From Oscillospiraceae bacterium (lineage in GTDB: Bacteria > Bacillota > Clostridia > Oscillospirales > Ruminococcaceae): a stretch of 15,508 nucleotides of DNA. Numbering within the stretch: the stretch's first letter is position 1; each line of letters opens with the position of its first letter. Made by a program: the position numbers and the translations under genes. This document shows, one piece after another, positions 7,138 through 13,700 of the stretch. The notes under the pieces are model-generated. The model ran no database searches and was not told the DNA's origin. It worked only from the letters and a program-made list of their open reading frames with translations. The stretch is taken from NCBI GenBank assembly GCA_022792755.1, contig JAAWBP010000145.1, forward strand, positions 1 through 15,508, in the 5' to 3' direction.

Positions 7138-7383
7138 TTACTCCCCTTTCCCGGACTTTTTCACCCGGTACCGGAGAAACAGGTACAACGCTATTTCAAT
7201 TAACAGCAGTCCCCCCATCATCACCGTAAAGGGGAGCAGCCCGGCGTACCAGGGCGCCGAGGCGAGCTGGTACAAGCCTTCGTGCTGGCGGTAATCGATC
7301 CAGCGCCACAGCACGTTCCCCAGCCAGGCGCCGACCGTCGAACCGATCACAATCCCCATTTTGCTTTTAATTTTTTGGATCAT
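7138..7383 (-). CDS. Small two-helix membrane protein, unknown function
   Basis: An 81-residue protein with a basic N terminus (MIQKIKSK). A first hydrophobic, glycine-spaced helix covers about residues 9-28 (GIVIG..GAWLGNVLWRW), followed by a polar loop with WYAG, a second helix at about 46-70 and a basic tail (RYRVKKSGKGE). I do not recognise a family. The ATG at 7383 is the likely start, because GGGGAGG lies eight bases upstream. A GTG nine bases further up would overlap that ribosome site. The gene has its own terminator at 7001. It is probably a single-gene unit, located between two groups of unrelated genes. The good ribosome site and the clear membrane pattern argue that it is real; function is open. 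Confidence 0.68.
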   Translation of the reverse strand: MIQKIKSKMGIVIGSTVGAWLGNVLWRWIDYRQHEGLYQLASAPWYAGLLPFTVMMGGLLLIEIALYLFLRYRVKKSGKGE

Positions 7384-7466
7384 CGGTGTCACCTCCCCAC
7401 AAAAAGATCATCGATTCCTTCGATTCTAACCGTAGCCTTCCTCGCGGGAAGCCGGGAACCCGCCTT

Positions 7467-7988
7467 CTAGAAATATTTCTCGTACTCCCCCGCCGGGAAG
7501 GGGGATTCCAATCCCAGAACTCTCGGCCATAGGCCGGCGTCGGCAATGATGTATCCCATAATCATCCCCATGTGGCTGTGCAGATGCCGAAACTGAGCCA
7601 AAATCAGGGTGAATCTGCAGTATTCGCAGTCCGACGGGAATTGGAGCAGCTCCTGATCCGTCAGATCCGCGAGATACCCGCTGATCTTCTGCTCGATCTG
7701 GGCAAAATAGCCGCCGATCTCCTCCCTGGAAAGGCGCTTTGAGGAAACTAAGTCCAGGTTATTGAGGCCCTCCTCGTGGATATCCGGCTCTTTAAAGGCG
7801 CGATCCCGGGGGTTGATATACCACAGATCCAGCGAATGGAGCATATGGTAGACATGCTTCCAGCAGGGCATCCCGCAGTATTCCCGTTCCCACAGCTCGT
7901 TTGGGATGCTGCCAATGACGTTTTGGATTTCCCAAAGGGCGCGGCGGGTCTGCTCCCGTATGATTGCAGCAAGAGAACCCTGTTCCAT
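7467..7988 (-). CDS. DinB-superfamily protein
   Basis: A 173-residue all-helical protein of the DinB/YfiT metalloenzyme-like superfamily, four-helix bundles that usually bind a divalent metal through three histidines. Candidate ligands are His45/His48 in WKHVYHMLHSLD and His135-His139 in QFRHLHSHMGMIMGY, which match the usual positions in the second and fourth helices. Members act as thiol-dependent transferases or hydrolases in bacillithiol or mycothiol biology, and many are uncharacterised; I cannot assign a reaction here. I chose the second ATG (7988), because GGGGGA lies six bases upstream of it and directly abuts the first ATG (7994). The promoter appears to be the extended -10 TGCTAGTAT at 8024-8032, placed in the tail of the rpsI terminator. 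Confidence 0.8.
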   Translation of the reverse strand: MEQGSLAAIIREQTRRALWEIQNVIGSIPNELWEREYCGMPCWKHVYHMLHSLDLWYINPRDRAFKEPDIHEEGLNNLDLVSSKRLSREEIGGYFAQIEQKISGYLADLTDQELLQFPSDCEYCRFTLILAQFRHLHSHMGMIMGYIIADAGLWPRVLGLESPFPAGEYEKYF

Positions 7989-8023
7989 CTTCATTCCCCC
8001 ATTCAGAAAATTCCGTCGTTTTT

Positions 8024-8032
8024 ATACTAGCA
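8024..8032 (-). promoter_or_regulatory. Extended -10 promoter for the DinB-like gene
   Basis: On the minus strand TGCTAGTAT forms an extended -10 immediately after the T tract of the rpsI terminator. The -35 region would fall within the terminator stem and is not recognisable. The preceding TTTTGTGCTA string is also seen upstream of two other genes in the window (10950-10959 and 14420-14429). Confidence 0.5.
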
Positions 8033-8033
8033 C

Positions 8034-8067
8034 AAAAAACGCTCCAGGGAAACCCCTGGAGCGTTTT
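8034..8067 (-). terminator. Terminator of the rplM-rpsI operon
   Basis: A perfect 14-bp stem (8036-8049 with 8054-8067) closes on a 4-base loop. On the minus strand it is followed by a run of six T counted from the end of the stem. It lies 14 bases after the rpsI stop codon and is a textbook intrinsic terminator for that operon. Confidence 0.92.
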
Positions 8068-8080
8068 AAAATGGGCCAAA

Positions 8081-8479
8081 TTACCGCTTGGAGAACTGCG
8101 GAGCGCGACGGGCCGCTTTGAGTCCGTATTTCTTACGCTCTTTCATTCTCGGGTCACGGGTCAGGAAGCCGGCTTTTTTCAGAGCCGGGCGGAGTTCCTC
8201 ATTGTACTGGAGCAGCGCGCGGGAAAGGCCGTGGCGGATTGCACCGGCCTGGCCGGTGACGCCACCGCCTGCAACGGTGCAGACAATGTCGAATTTGCCG
8301 AGGGTATCGGTCAGGTTGAGGGGCTGGCGGACAATCAGCTTCAAGGTCTCGAGGCCGAAATAGTCATCGATCTCTCTTCCATTAATGGTGATATTGCCGC
8401 TCCCGGCATAGACGCGGACACGGGCAACCGAGCTTTTTCTTCTGCCGGTGCCGTAGAAATATGGTTTCGATTCGTACAT
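8081..8479 (-). CDS. rpsI: Small ribosomal subunit protein uS9
   Basis: 132 residues, the usual bacterial S9 length. It begins YFYGTGRRKSSVARVRV, the conserved N-terminal S9 motif. GQAGAIRHGLSRAL, the family signature, is at about 77-90. It ends in the basic tail RRAPQFSKR that reaches the P-site tRNA in the 30S head. GGGAGG lies nine bases before the ATG. It is 18 bases downstream of rplM, in the order conserved across most bacteria, and is ended by the terminator at 8034. No oddities. Confidence 0.98.
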   Translation of the reverse strand: MYESKPYFYGTGRRKSSVARVRVYAGSGNITINGREIDDYFGLETLKLIVRQPLNLTDTLGKFDIVCTVAGGGVTGQAGAIRHGLSRALLQYNEELRPALKKAGFLTRDPRMKERKKYGLKAARRAPQFSKR

Positions 8480-8497
8480 CTTCCATTGCCTCCCTTA

Positions 8498-8926
8498 TTA
8501 AAACTCGCAGTTTATAGGCTTCTGCGCGGCATTGTTGTGCTCAGCGCCCCTATAAACACGCAGACGGCGCAGCTGTGCAGCGCCCAGTTTGTTATGAGGA
8601 AGCATCCCTTCAACAGCTAACATCATAGCCTTTTCCGGATTTTCTTCCATTAATTTGCTGTACTTGATCTCTTTGAGGCCGCCTACCCAGCCGGTGTGCC
8701 ACTGGTGGACCTTCTGGTTGAGCTTGTTCCCTGTGAGAACCGCCTTCTCCGCATTGACGATGATGACGTGGTCGCCGCAGTCCATGTGGGTGACAAAGGT
8801 CGGTTTATGCTTGCCGCGCAGGATGTGCGCCGCCTTTGCAGCAACACGGCCCAGCGGTTTGCCGGCGGCGTCCAGCACGTACCATTTGCGCGAGATGTCG
8901 CCCGCTTTTGGCATATAAGTTGACAT
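8498..8926 (-). CDS. rplM: Large ribosomal subunit protein uL13
   Basis: 142 residues, the standard bacterial L13 length. It carries KWYVLDAAGKPLGRVAAKAAHILRGKHKP split over residues 14-42, the GDHVIIVNAEKAVLTGNK core, and the C-terminal signature ..AVEGMLPHNKLG..RLRVYRGAEH... It is an early-assembling 50S protein. The ATG at 8926 is preferred: GGAGGG sits six to eight bases upstream. The in-frame TTG five codons further up would include that ribosome site. Transcription starts from the strong promoter at 9007-9035, and a short hairpin leader lies between the two. It is followed by rpsI with an 18-base gap. Confidence 0.97.
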   Translation of the reverse strand: MSTYMPKAGDISRKWYVLDAAGKPLGRVAAKAAHILRGKHKPTFVTHMDCGDHVIIVNAEKAVLTGNKLNQKVHQWHTGWVGGLKEIKYSKLMEENPEKAMMLAVEGMLPHNKLGAAQLRRLRVYRGAEHNNAAQKPINCEF

Positions 8927-8950
8927 GGTGTTTCCCTCCAATTACAAATC

Positions 8951-8986
8951 GGTTTTCAGACAAAACGCCTTTGGGCGTTCGAAAAC
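8951..8986 (-). ncRNA. Candidate L13 autoregulatory leader hairpin
   Basis: In the rplM 5' UTR an outer stem (8981-8986 with 8952-8957, GTTTTC/GAAAAC) encloses an inner stem AACGCC/GGCGTT (8974-8979 with 8964-8969), with a 4-base loop and an asymmetric 6-base internal bulge. Firmicutes often have an L13 leader that binds the protein and represses its own operon. The position and size fit, but I have not matched the consensus. The distance from the predicted transcription start to the ATG is about 73 bases. Confidence 0.5.
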
Positions 8987-9006
8987 ACAAATTCAGTTGC
9001 TCAATT

Positions 9007-9035
9007 ATTATAATATGTCCGAAAAAGCTTGTCAA
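9007..9035 (-). promoter_or_regulatory. Sigma-A promoter of rplM-rpsI
   Basis: Read on the minus strand, TTGACA (9030-9035), a 17-base spacer and TATAAT (9007-9012) match the sigma-A consensus perfectly. This is as expected for a highly expressed ribosomal protein operon. The start of transcription should be near 9000. Confidence 0.92.
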
Positions 9036-9044
9036 GGAGAATCA

Positions 9045-9135
9045 AGCGTTTTTCGCAATTTACATCTCTGTTTCTCTCAAAATCTCTCTCAATAGCTCTG
9101 TTTCTTTCTGTTTCTCATCTTTCATTTCTTTTTTG
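9045..9135. other. Pyrimidine-rich intergenic tract upstream of the rplM promoter
   Basis: The plus strand is dominated by T and C with repeated CTGTTTCT and CTCTCA units, so the minus strand is purine-rich directly upstream of the rplM -35 box. A very short minus-strand frame (about 21 codons, KDEKQKETELLREI..) exists in it but has no ribosome site. It could act as an upstream sequence or as a gene remnant; nothing more can be supported for 9036-9206. Confidence 0.35.
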
Positions 9136-9202
9136 ATGCCTGACTTGATAAACGGAGAAATTCAAAGAAATCCTTGAAAATCCGGAGAAAACAGGGGGTT
9201 AT

Positions 9203-9252
9203 AAGAAAACACAAGACGGCCCTCACCTCAAGGGCGAGGACGCCTTGTGTTT
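9203..9252 (-). terminator. Terminator of the aldo/keto reductase gene
   Basis: A 9-bp perfect outer stem (9207-9215 with 9244-9252) continues into an inner GCCCT/AGGGC stem, and on the minus strand it is followed by TTTTCTTATA. It lies about 40 bases after the stop codon of the reductase at 9291 and well upstream of the rplM promoter. Confidence 0.85.
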
Positions 9253-9290
9253 ACGGTTTCTTTGCAGTTCTTCGGCCTCCCGAAACACGG

Positions 9291-10205
9291 TCAGGGCAAT
9301 TCGTTCCCCGCTGCCTTGTAGATATCATACCATTCCTTCCGGGTTAAGACGATCTCCCCACCTTTGGCGATCTCGCGGATCCTCTCGGGCTTTGCCGTGC
9401 CGCACAGCGGCATGATCCCGGCCGGGTGGCGGAGGATCCATGCCGCGGCGATGGCGGAATTCGGCACGCCGTAGGAGGCGGCGATTTCGTCGATCACCCG
9501 GTTGAGCTCCGGGAATTTCGGGTTGCCGAGGTAAACTCCCTCAAACCAGCCGTACTGGAAAGGCGACCACGCCTGGATGGTGATCCCCCGAAGCCGGGCG
9601 TACTCCAGCATGCTGTCATCCCGGCTGAGGGAAGCGTCGTCTTCCATATTCATATGGATGCCGGAGTCGATCATCCCGGTGTGCATCAAGCTGAACTGGA
9701 GCTGATTCGCGATCAGCTTGTGGGGAACCGCCTGCTGCAAAAGCTCCATAAAGAGGGGCTTGAAGTTGGAAACGCCGAAATAGCGCACCTTCCCCTCTCT
9801 GTGGAGGATTTCGAAGGCTTCCGCCACCTCTTCCGGCTCCAGAAGGGTGTCCGGACGGTGGAGGAGGAGTGAATCGAGGTGGTCGGTTCCCAGCCGTTTG
9901 AGGGAGGTGTGTACCGCTTCCAGAATATGTTCCTTTGAAAGGTCGTAGTGCCCTTCATGGACGCTGCACTTGCTCTGGATCAACATCCGGCTGCGGAGGG
10001 AGGGATCGGCCGCGAGGACTTCCCCGAACCGCTCCTCCGACGTGCCACCCATATAGATGTCCGCCAGGTCGAAGTAATCGATCCCCTCCTCCAAGCAGGT
10101 GCGGATCAACTTGTCCCCCTCTTCGACGGTATTCGCCCCGAACCGCCCGCAGCCGAGGGCGATTTGGGATGCGGGCAGAAGCCCGCCGACTTTGATCTGT
10201 TTCAT
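9291..10205 (-). CDS. Aldo/keto reductase, YdhF-like
   Basis: A 304-residue NADPH-dependent (beta/alpha)8-barrel oxidoreductase of the cytoplasm. The catalytic tetrad is intact: Asp46 (YFDLADIYMGG), Tyr51, Lys79 (LIQSK) and His116 (LLLHRPD). The middle of the protein holds the cofactor-binding FGVSNF and NQLQFSLMH segments. The C-terminal IPLCGTAKPERI-type segment is present as IMPLCGTAKPERI. The closest named relative I recognise is YdhF of E. coli, whose physiological substrate is unclear. The ATG at 10205 follows AAGGA by nine bases; a TTG two codons earlier is less likely. It follows the NimA-like gene on the same strand with a 98-base gap that holds a 8-bp hairpin, and both may be co-transcribed. 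It ends at the terminator at 9203. Confidence 0.92.
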   Translation of the reverse strand: MKQIKVGGLLPASQIALGCGRFGANTVEEGDKLIRTCLEEGIDYFDLADIYMGGTSEERFGEVLAADPSLRSRMLIQSKCSVHEGHYDLSKEHILEAVHTSLKRLGTDHLDSLLLHRPDTLLEPEEVAEAFEILHREGKVRYFGVSNFKPLFMELLQQAVPHKLIANQLQFSLMHTGMIDSGIHMNMEDDASLSRDDSMLEYARLRGITIQAWSPFQYGWFEGVYLGNPKFPELNRVIDEIAASYGVPNSAIAAAWILRHPAGIMPLCGTAKPERIREIAKGGEIVLTRKEWYDIYKAAGNELP

Positions 10206-10267
10206 TGCCAATTTTCCTTTCCTGATTCGATTGTTTGGTTTGATATATGGATAAGCCGTAACCGGGA

Positions 10268-10291
10268 CAGAGCGGCATTACCCCCGCTCTG
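10268..10291 (-). promoter_or_regulatory. Hairpin between the NimA-like and aldo/keto reductase genes
   Basis: CAGAGCGG (10268-10275) and CCGCTCTG (10284-10291) form a perfect 8-bp stem with an 8-base loop. No T tract follows on the minus strand, so it is not a full intrinsic terminator. It may reduce read-through or stabilise the upstream message. Confidence 0.4.
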
Positions 10292-10302
10292 GAAACTGCC
10301 CA

Positions 10303-10803
10303 TTATCCCTTTTCACGGGCTGCCTCCTGCACCTTTTTGAGAGCCGCCTTCCCGGTCAGATGCTCCGGCTCCAGCTCGATTACCAGCGTTCGATCCCAGA
10401 ATTTCGCGATCTCGTCCTCTCCCTCTTTGCCGCAGCCGGGGCTGTACTTTTCCACCAAGGCACGAAGTGCCCGCCGCTTGACGGCGTCGTCGGAAACGAT
10501 CCTAGCCTGTCCAAAAACGACGGCACTTTTATAATCGGTTGCGAACAGCCGCGGAACCACCCGGTTTTTTTCAACCACACAGAACGAGGCTTTCCCGCAT
10601 TTTTTAAGCGCGTCGATTTTGTGCCCTTCCGCAGCGCAGTGGAAATAAAGCCGCCCGCCGTCCAGAACGTAATTCAAAGGGATCGTATAAGGATAGCCGC
10701 CTTCCCCCAGCACCGCCAGAACGCCGTCCGAACCGTTTTGCAGGATTTCCAGAACCTCTTCCCGGGACAGCTCCTGCCCGGATCGTCTCATCTTTCGGAA
10801 CAC
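10303..10803 (-). CDS. NimA-like pyridoxamine 5'-phosphate oxidase-family flavoprotein
   Basis: A 166-residue split-barrel flavin-binding protein of the pyridoxamine-phosphate-oxidase-like family. The N-terminal MRRSGQELS and EILQNGSDGVLAVLGEGGYPY segments, then IPLNYVLDGGRLYFHCAAEGHKIDALKKCGKASFCVV, are very close to the clostridial and NimA-like branch; His61 in AEGHK is the FMN-contact position in relatives. Such proteins can reduce nitroimidazoles, but most copies are housekeeping flavoproteins, so resistance should not be assumed. The GTG at 10803 is the likely start, because AAGGAGG lies seven bases upstream. The frame stays open further up to 10887 without a ribosome site. The promoter is the extended -10 at 10946, with a palindrome just after the start of transcription. 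Confidence 0.88.
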   Translation of the reverse strand: MFRKMRRSGQELSREEVLEILQNGSDGVLAVLGEGGYPYTIPLNYVLDGGRLYFHCAAEGHKIDALKKCGKASFCVVEKNRVVPRLFATDYKSAVVFGQARIVSDDAVKRRALRALVEKYSPGCGKEGEDEIAKFWDRTLVIELEPEHLTGKAALKKVQEAAREKG

Positions 10804-10913
10804 CGCCGTTCCTCCTTTCACAAAAACATCGTCTAAGCTTCTGCCATTGAATCCTCCCGCTAAGCTGCAGGAAATATCCCACATCAAGGGCAGATAAGCC
10901 TCCGCCCCTGTTA

Positions 10914-10932
10914 GGCGGGAATCATTCCCGCC
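10914..10932. promoter_or_regulatory. Palindrome in the NimA-like gene leader
   Basis: GGCGGGAAT-C-ATTCCCGCC is a perfect 9+1+9 palindrome. On the minus strand it begins a few bases after the predicted start of transcription of the NimA-like gene. It may be an operator or a leader hairpin. On the plus strand it is followed by a short T run, so it could also stop stray plus-strand transcription. Confidence 0.5.
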
Positions 10933-10945
10933 CGCTGTTTTTCAC

Positions 10946-10954
10946 AGTATAGCA
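10946..10954 (-). promoter_or_regulatory. Extended -10 promoter for the NimA-like gene
   Basis: TGCTATACT on the minus strand is an extended -10 (TGN plus TATACT). The -35 region (near 10969-10974) is weak. The start would be near 10938, giving a leader of about 135 bases. Confidence 0.55.
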
Positions 10955-11071
10955 CAAAAGCAGCAGCGAAGTCCACCCACAGCCGGGAAGGGAGGCATCC
11001 GAAGCCCCATAAATTCAGCGGGCAAACCGCTTTTATCCTTCTTCTCTTTCAGCTTCAAAAAAATTTCAGGG

Positions 11072-11095
11072 AAGTTGCACACAACCGTGCAACTT
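11072..11095. promoter_or_regulatory. Perfect inverted repeat upstream of the phage-like gene
   Basis: AAGTTGCAC (11072-11080) and GTGCAACTT (11087-11095) are perfect inverted arms separated by 6 bases, 52 bases before the start of the tail-fibre-like gene. A T-rich stretch with GTTTTT follows, then TAAGAT (11112-11117) that could be a -10. An operator or an attenuator-like hairpin are both possible. Confidence 0.5.
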
Positions 11096-11146
11096 TCTTC
11101 CGTTTTTGCCCTAAGATGAGGGGAAAATTTTTTAAGGAGTGAAATG

Positions 11147-12262
11147 ATGGCGAATATCATTGAATACGCGGGCAGACATCGGGTGTTCAGCGATCCGGCG
11201 GCAACGAAGCTCGGCTTCCAGCTGGATCAGAACGCAGAGGAAAAAATCTTTCAATTCCCGCGGTACCTTAACGGCTTCGACCTGTCGCAGTTTACCTGTT
11301 CCCTGCTTTTGAGCGGGGCAGACTGGACAGACCGCGTCGAACTATCCCAGGAAAGCTGCGGGGAAGAAACGCTGACCTGCCGGTGGACGGCGCCGAAGCT
11401 CGTCACGGCGGCGGGAAAGCCGGTGGTCTTTCAGCCCGTCTTCCAGAACGGGGCGACTGTGCTCCATCTGGACAAGGACATCTTTACCGTCTGTTCCAGC
11501 GTGGACCCCGACGGCGAGATGGAGCTCTTTTACCCGGACTATATCGGTAAGCTGAAAAAGCTGGAGGCAATCGTCGGCAAGATGAGCCTCCCCAACCACC
11601 TCATCAACGGCAATTCCATCGTATGGCAGCGGGGGGAGAGCTTTACCCTGATCTCCGGCAATACGAAATGGGTTTACTGCGACGACCGCTGGCGGTATAA
11701 ATTCACCGGAGCGTCAGGCGCGAGCGCCACCGTCGCCAAAAATTCTGGGGGCGGGGTGAAGATCACCATCAGCGGGTCGGGAACCGTCACCCGCCAGCAG
11801 GTGCTGGAAAACAGCTTCACCGGCTTGCTGACGAGCCGCATAAACGGGGAAAGCACAAGCGCCCCCTTTTCCGGGAAAACGGTGGCGCAGACCTTCACCA
11901 AAACGTCGACGGTGGAATGGACAAAGCTGGAGGCAAGCCCTGTCCCCACCCCGTTTTCTCCCCGTTCCTATAGTGAAGAACTGACGGCCTGTCAAAAATT
12001 TTATCAGGTCATTGAAAACGCCCGAGCCCTTATGAGAAATTGCGTCACAACCTCCGGCGCGAATAACTACCACTTTCCCACCCCTTTCCCGGCGATGATC
12101 CGGAAACCGGATTATACATTTACCGTCATTGAAAACAGCGGCGTGTCGGAGTGCGGATACTATATCAACGGAACGAACGGAGGCTATGTTTATTTTTACG
12201 CCTCTGCCTCTATCGTCAGCATTCTCTGTACCGTGAGGCTGGACGCCGAGATTTATTCCTAA
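11147..12262 (+). CDS. Phage tail-fibre-like protein
   Basis: A 371-residue protein with phage-like structure. The N-terminal part (1-about 130) is beta-rich and resembles the N-terminal domain of baseplate upper proteins. A short helix follows (GKLKKLEAIVGKM). Then comes LINGNSIVWQRGESF at 152-166, the LINGNF..WQRG motif common in tail-fibre and neck proteins of gut phages. Near the C terminus are SPRSYSEELTACQKFYQ (271-287) and a beta-rich end, as in many receptor-binding proteins. No transmembrane segment or signal peptide is visible. The second ATG (11147) is best placed, seven bases after AAGGAG; the ATG at 11144 is three bases too close. It precedes an endolysin by 208 bases. No capsid, terminase, portal or holin gene is nearby, so it is a cassette or remnant. 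Confidence 0.72.
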   Translation: MANIIEYAGRHRVFSDPAATKLGFQLDQNAEEKIFQFPRYLNGFDLSQFTCSLLLSGADWTDRVELSQESCGEETLTCRWTAPKLVTAAGKPVVFQPVFQNGATVLHLDKDIFTVCSSVDPDGEMELFYPDYIGKLKKLEAIVGKMSLPNHLINGNSIVWQRGESFTLISGNTKWVYCDDRWRYKFTGASGASATVAKNSGGGVKITISGSGTVTRQQVLENSFTGLLTSRINGESTSAPFSGKTVAQTFTKTSTVEWTKLEASPVPTPFSPRSYSEELTACQKFYQVIENARALMRNCVTTSGANNYHFPTPFPAMIRKPDYTFTVIENSGVSECGYYINGTNGGYVYFYASASIVSILCTVRLDAEIYS

Positions 12263-12315
12263 ACGAGGTATCATGAATCGTCCTTCAAACATAGGATATA
12301 CCTGTGGAAGTCTAT

Positions 12316-12374
12316 TGAAAGGAAAGCCGAATCCCCTTCGAGGCATCTCCACTGAGGGGATCGTTTCCCTTTCA
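12316..12374 (+). other. Large stem-loop in the tail-fibre/endolysin spacer
   Basis: TGAAAGG-AAA (12316-12325) pairs with TTTCCCTTTCA (12364-12374) with one bulged C. An inner stem ATCCCCT/AGGGGAT (12331-12337 with 12355-12361) closes on a 17-base loop. There is no T tract, so it is unlikely to be a terminator. Confidence 0.55.
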
Positions 12375-12387
12375 GGTAAGCGCAGAC

Positions 12388-12447
12388 GGCGGGCATTGCC
12401 CGTTTGCAGATCGGATTGAAACACGGACTGCCGGGACACTGCGGCAG
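12388..12447 (+). other. Two further hairpins before the endolysin
   Basis: CGGGCA-T-TGCCCG (about 12389-12401) is a near-continuous palindrome, and CTGCCG/CGGCAG (about 12428-12433 with 12442-12447) forms a 6-bp stem with an 8-base loop. The second ends about 10 bases before the endolysin ribosome site. With the stem-loop at 12316 they fill the spacer with structure. Confidence 0.45.
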
Positions 12448-12470
12448 CCTGTACATAAGGAGGAGTTCCC

Positions 12471-13655
12471 ATGAAACGATACGGAATCGACGTATCAAAA
12501 TGGCAGGGGGAGATCGATTGGAATGCTGTAAAACAGGCGGGCGTCGAATTTGCAATGATTCGCTCCAGTTTTGGAAACAGCGACGTCGACCCCCGTTTTA
12601 CTGAAAATGCCGCCCGGGCGCGGGAAAGCGGCATCCCCTGCGGGGCTTATCATTACTGTTATGCGAAAAGTGCGGAAGAGGCGAAGCGGGAAGCGGATTT
12701 TTTCCTCAGAACGGTCAGCGGGCAGCAGCTTGATTATCCGCTGGCACTGGATTTGGAGGATTCCTCCCTGGCGCCGCTCGGAAAAGAGGCGCTGACGGAG
12801 ATCGCCCTCTCCTTTCTAACCGCCGTGCAGGACGCCGGCTACTATGCCATCCTCTATGCCAACCTAAACTGGCTTAACAACCTTCTGAACCGGGAAAGGC
12901 TGTCGGCATTCGACGTCTGGCTCGCGCAATGGGCACAGACCCCCACCTACACCGGGGAGTTCGGCATCTGGCAGTTCACCTCTGAGGGGCGGATCAGCGG
13001 TATTTCCGGAAACGTCGACCGGGACATCGCCTACAAAGACTATCCCCAGATCATCCGGGATGCGGGGTTAAACCATCTGGAGGGGACAACGGTGCCCTCC
13101 GAGCCGATCAACCCCCCTGAGGAGGAGTACTATATCGTGCAGCCAGGGGATACCCTTTCGGGGATCGCGGCAAAATACGGCACGACGGTAGAAGAACTGG
13201 TCCGCCTGAACAAGATCCAAAACCCCAACCGCATCTATGTCGGGCAAAAAATCCTCTTGCCGTCCAAGGGGAGCGTCGGCCCCACATTCCGGGTTGGAGA
13301 ACAGGTGAAGATCAAACAATCCGCCCAAAAATATGCAACCGGGCAGGCGATCCCAGGCTGGGTGAAGGGGCGGACGGATACCATCCTCCAAATTTCAGGG
13401 GACAAAGCGCTCCTGCGGGAAATCTATTCCTGGGTCTACCTGAACGACCTCGAGACGGAGGGCGAATCCGGCCCTGCCTTCTATATTGGGGAGCCGGTAG
13501 AGGTGAAGCAGTCCGCCCAAAAATATGCAACCGGGCAGACGATCCCGGGCTGGGTAAAAGGGCGGAGGGATACCATCCTTCAAATTTCGGGAGGCAAGGC
13601 GCTCCTTCGGGAGATCTACTCCTGGGTTTACTTAAGCGATCTGAAACCGGTCTGA
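12471..13655 (+). CDS. GH25 endolysin with LysM and two SH3-like repeats
   Basis: A 394-residue peptidoglycan hydrolase. Residues 1-195 form the GH25 (Chalaropsis-type) lysozyme, which cleaves the MurNAc-GlcNAc bond; GIDVSKWQG with Asp7 and ALDLEDS with Asp94 and Glu96 are the active-site motifs. Residues 221-265 are a LysM peptidoglycan-binding domain (YIVQPGDTLSGIAAKYGTT). Two nearly identical SH3-like units follow at about 273-328 and 337-392, each with the KQSAQKYATGQ..IPGWVKGR core and a WVYL end. No signal peptide is visible, as in holin-dependent phage endolysins, yet no holin gene is nearby. AAGGAGG lies seven bases upstream of the start. The pairing with the tail-fibre-like gene upstream supports a phage origin. 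A secreted autolysin lacking a recognisable signal is the alternative. Confidence 0.93.
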   Translation: MKRYGIDVSKWQGEIDWNAVKQAGVEFAMIRSSFGNSDVDPRFTENAARARESGIPCGAYHYCYAKSAEEAKREADFFLRTVSGQQLDYPLALDLEDSSLAPLGKEALTEIALSFLTAVQDAGYYAILYANLNWLNNLLNRERLSAFDVWLAQWAQTPTYTGEFGIWQFTSEGRISGISGNVDRDIAYKDYPQIIRDAGLNHLEGTTVPSEPINPPEEEYYIVQPGDTLSGIAAKYGTTVEELVRLNKIQNPNRIYVGQKILLPSKGSVGPTFRVGEQVKIKQSAQKYATGQAIPGWVKGRTDTILQISGDKALLREIYSWVYLNDLETEGESGPAFYIGEPVEVKQSAQKYATGQTIPGWVKGRRDTILQISGGKALLREIYSWVYLSDLKPV

Positions 13656-13660
13656 CTTCC

Positions 13661-13689
13661 TTGACGGAGCCGGCGCGGTATGGCATACT
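13661..13689 (+). promoter_or_regulatory. Sigma-A-type promoter of the XRE regulator
   Basis: TTGACG (13661-13666), a 17-base spacer and CATACT (13684-13689) begin five bases after the endolysin stop codon. The start of transcription would be near 13696. It would give a leader of about 175 bases before the XRE gene, which is full of pairing elements. Confidence 0.65.
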
Positions 13690-13700
13690 GATAATAAGGC

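Noticed and set aside
9068..9133. 21-codon minus-strand frame rich in Lys and Glu upstream of the rplM promoter
   Set aside because: There is no ribosome site and it is very short; it is explained by the purine-rich strand of the tract.
10303..10803. Calling the flavoprotein a nitroimidazole resistance gene
   Set aside because: NimA-like flavoproteins are widespread and mostly not resistance determinants; the sequence alone does not show it.
11714..12634. Long open frame on the minus strand across the tail-fibre-like gene
   Set aside because: It is antisense to a gene with phage motifs and a good ribosome site, and it shows no recognisable domain; it is a GC-driven shadow.
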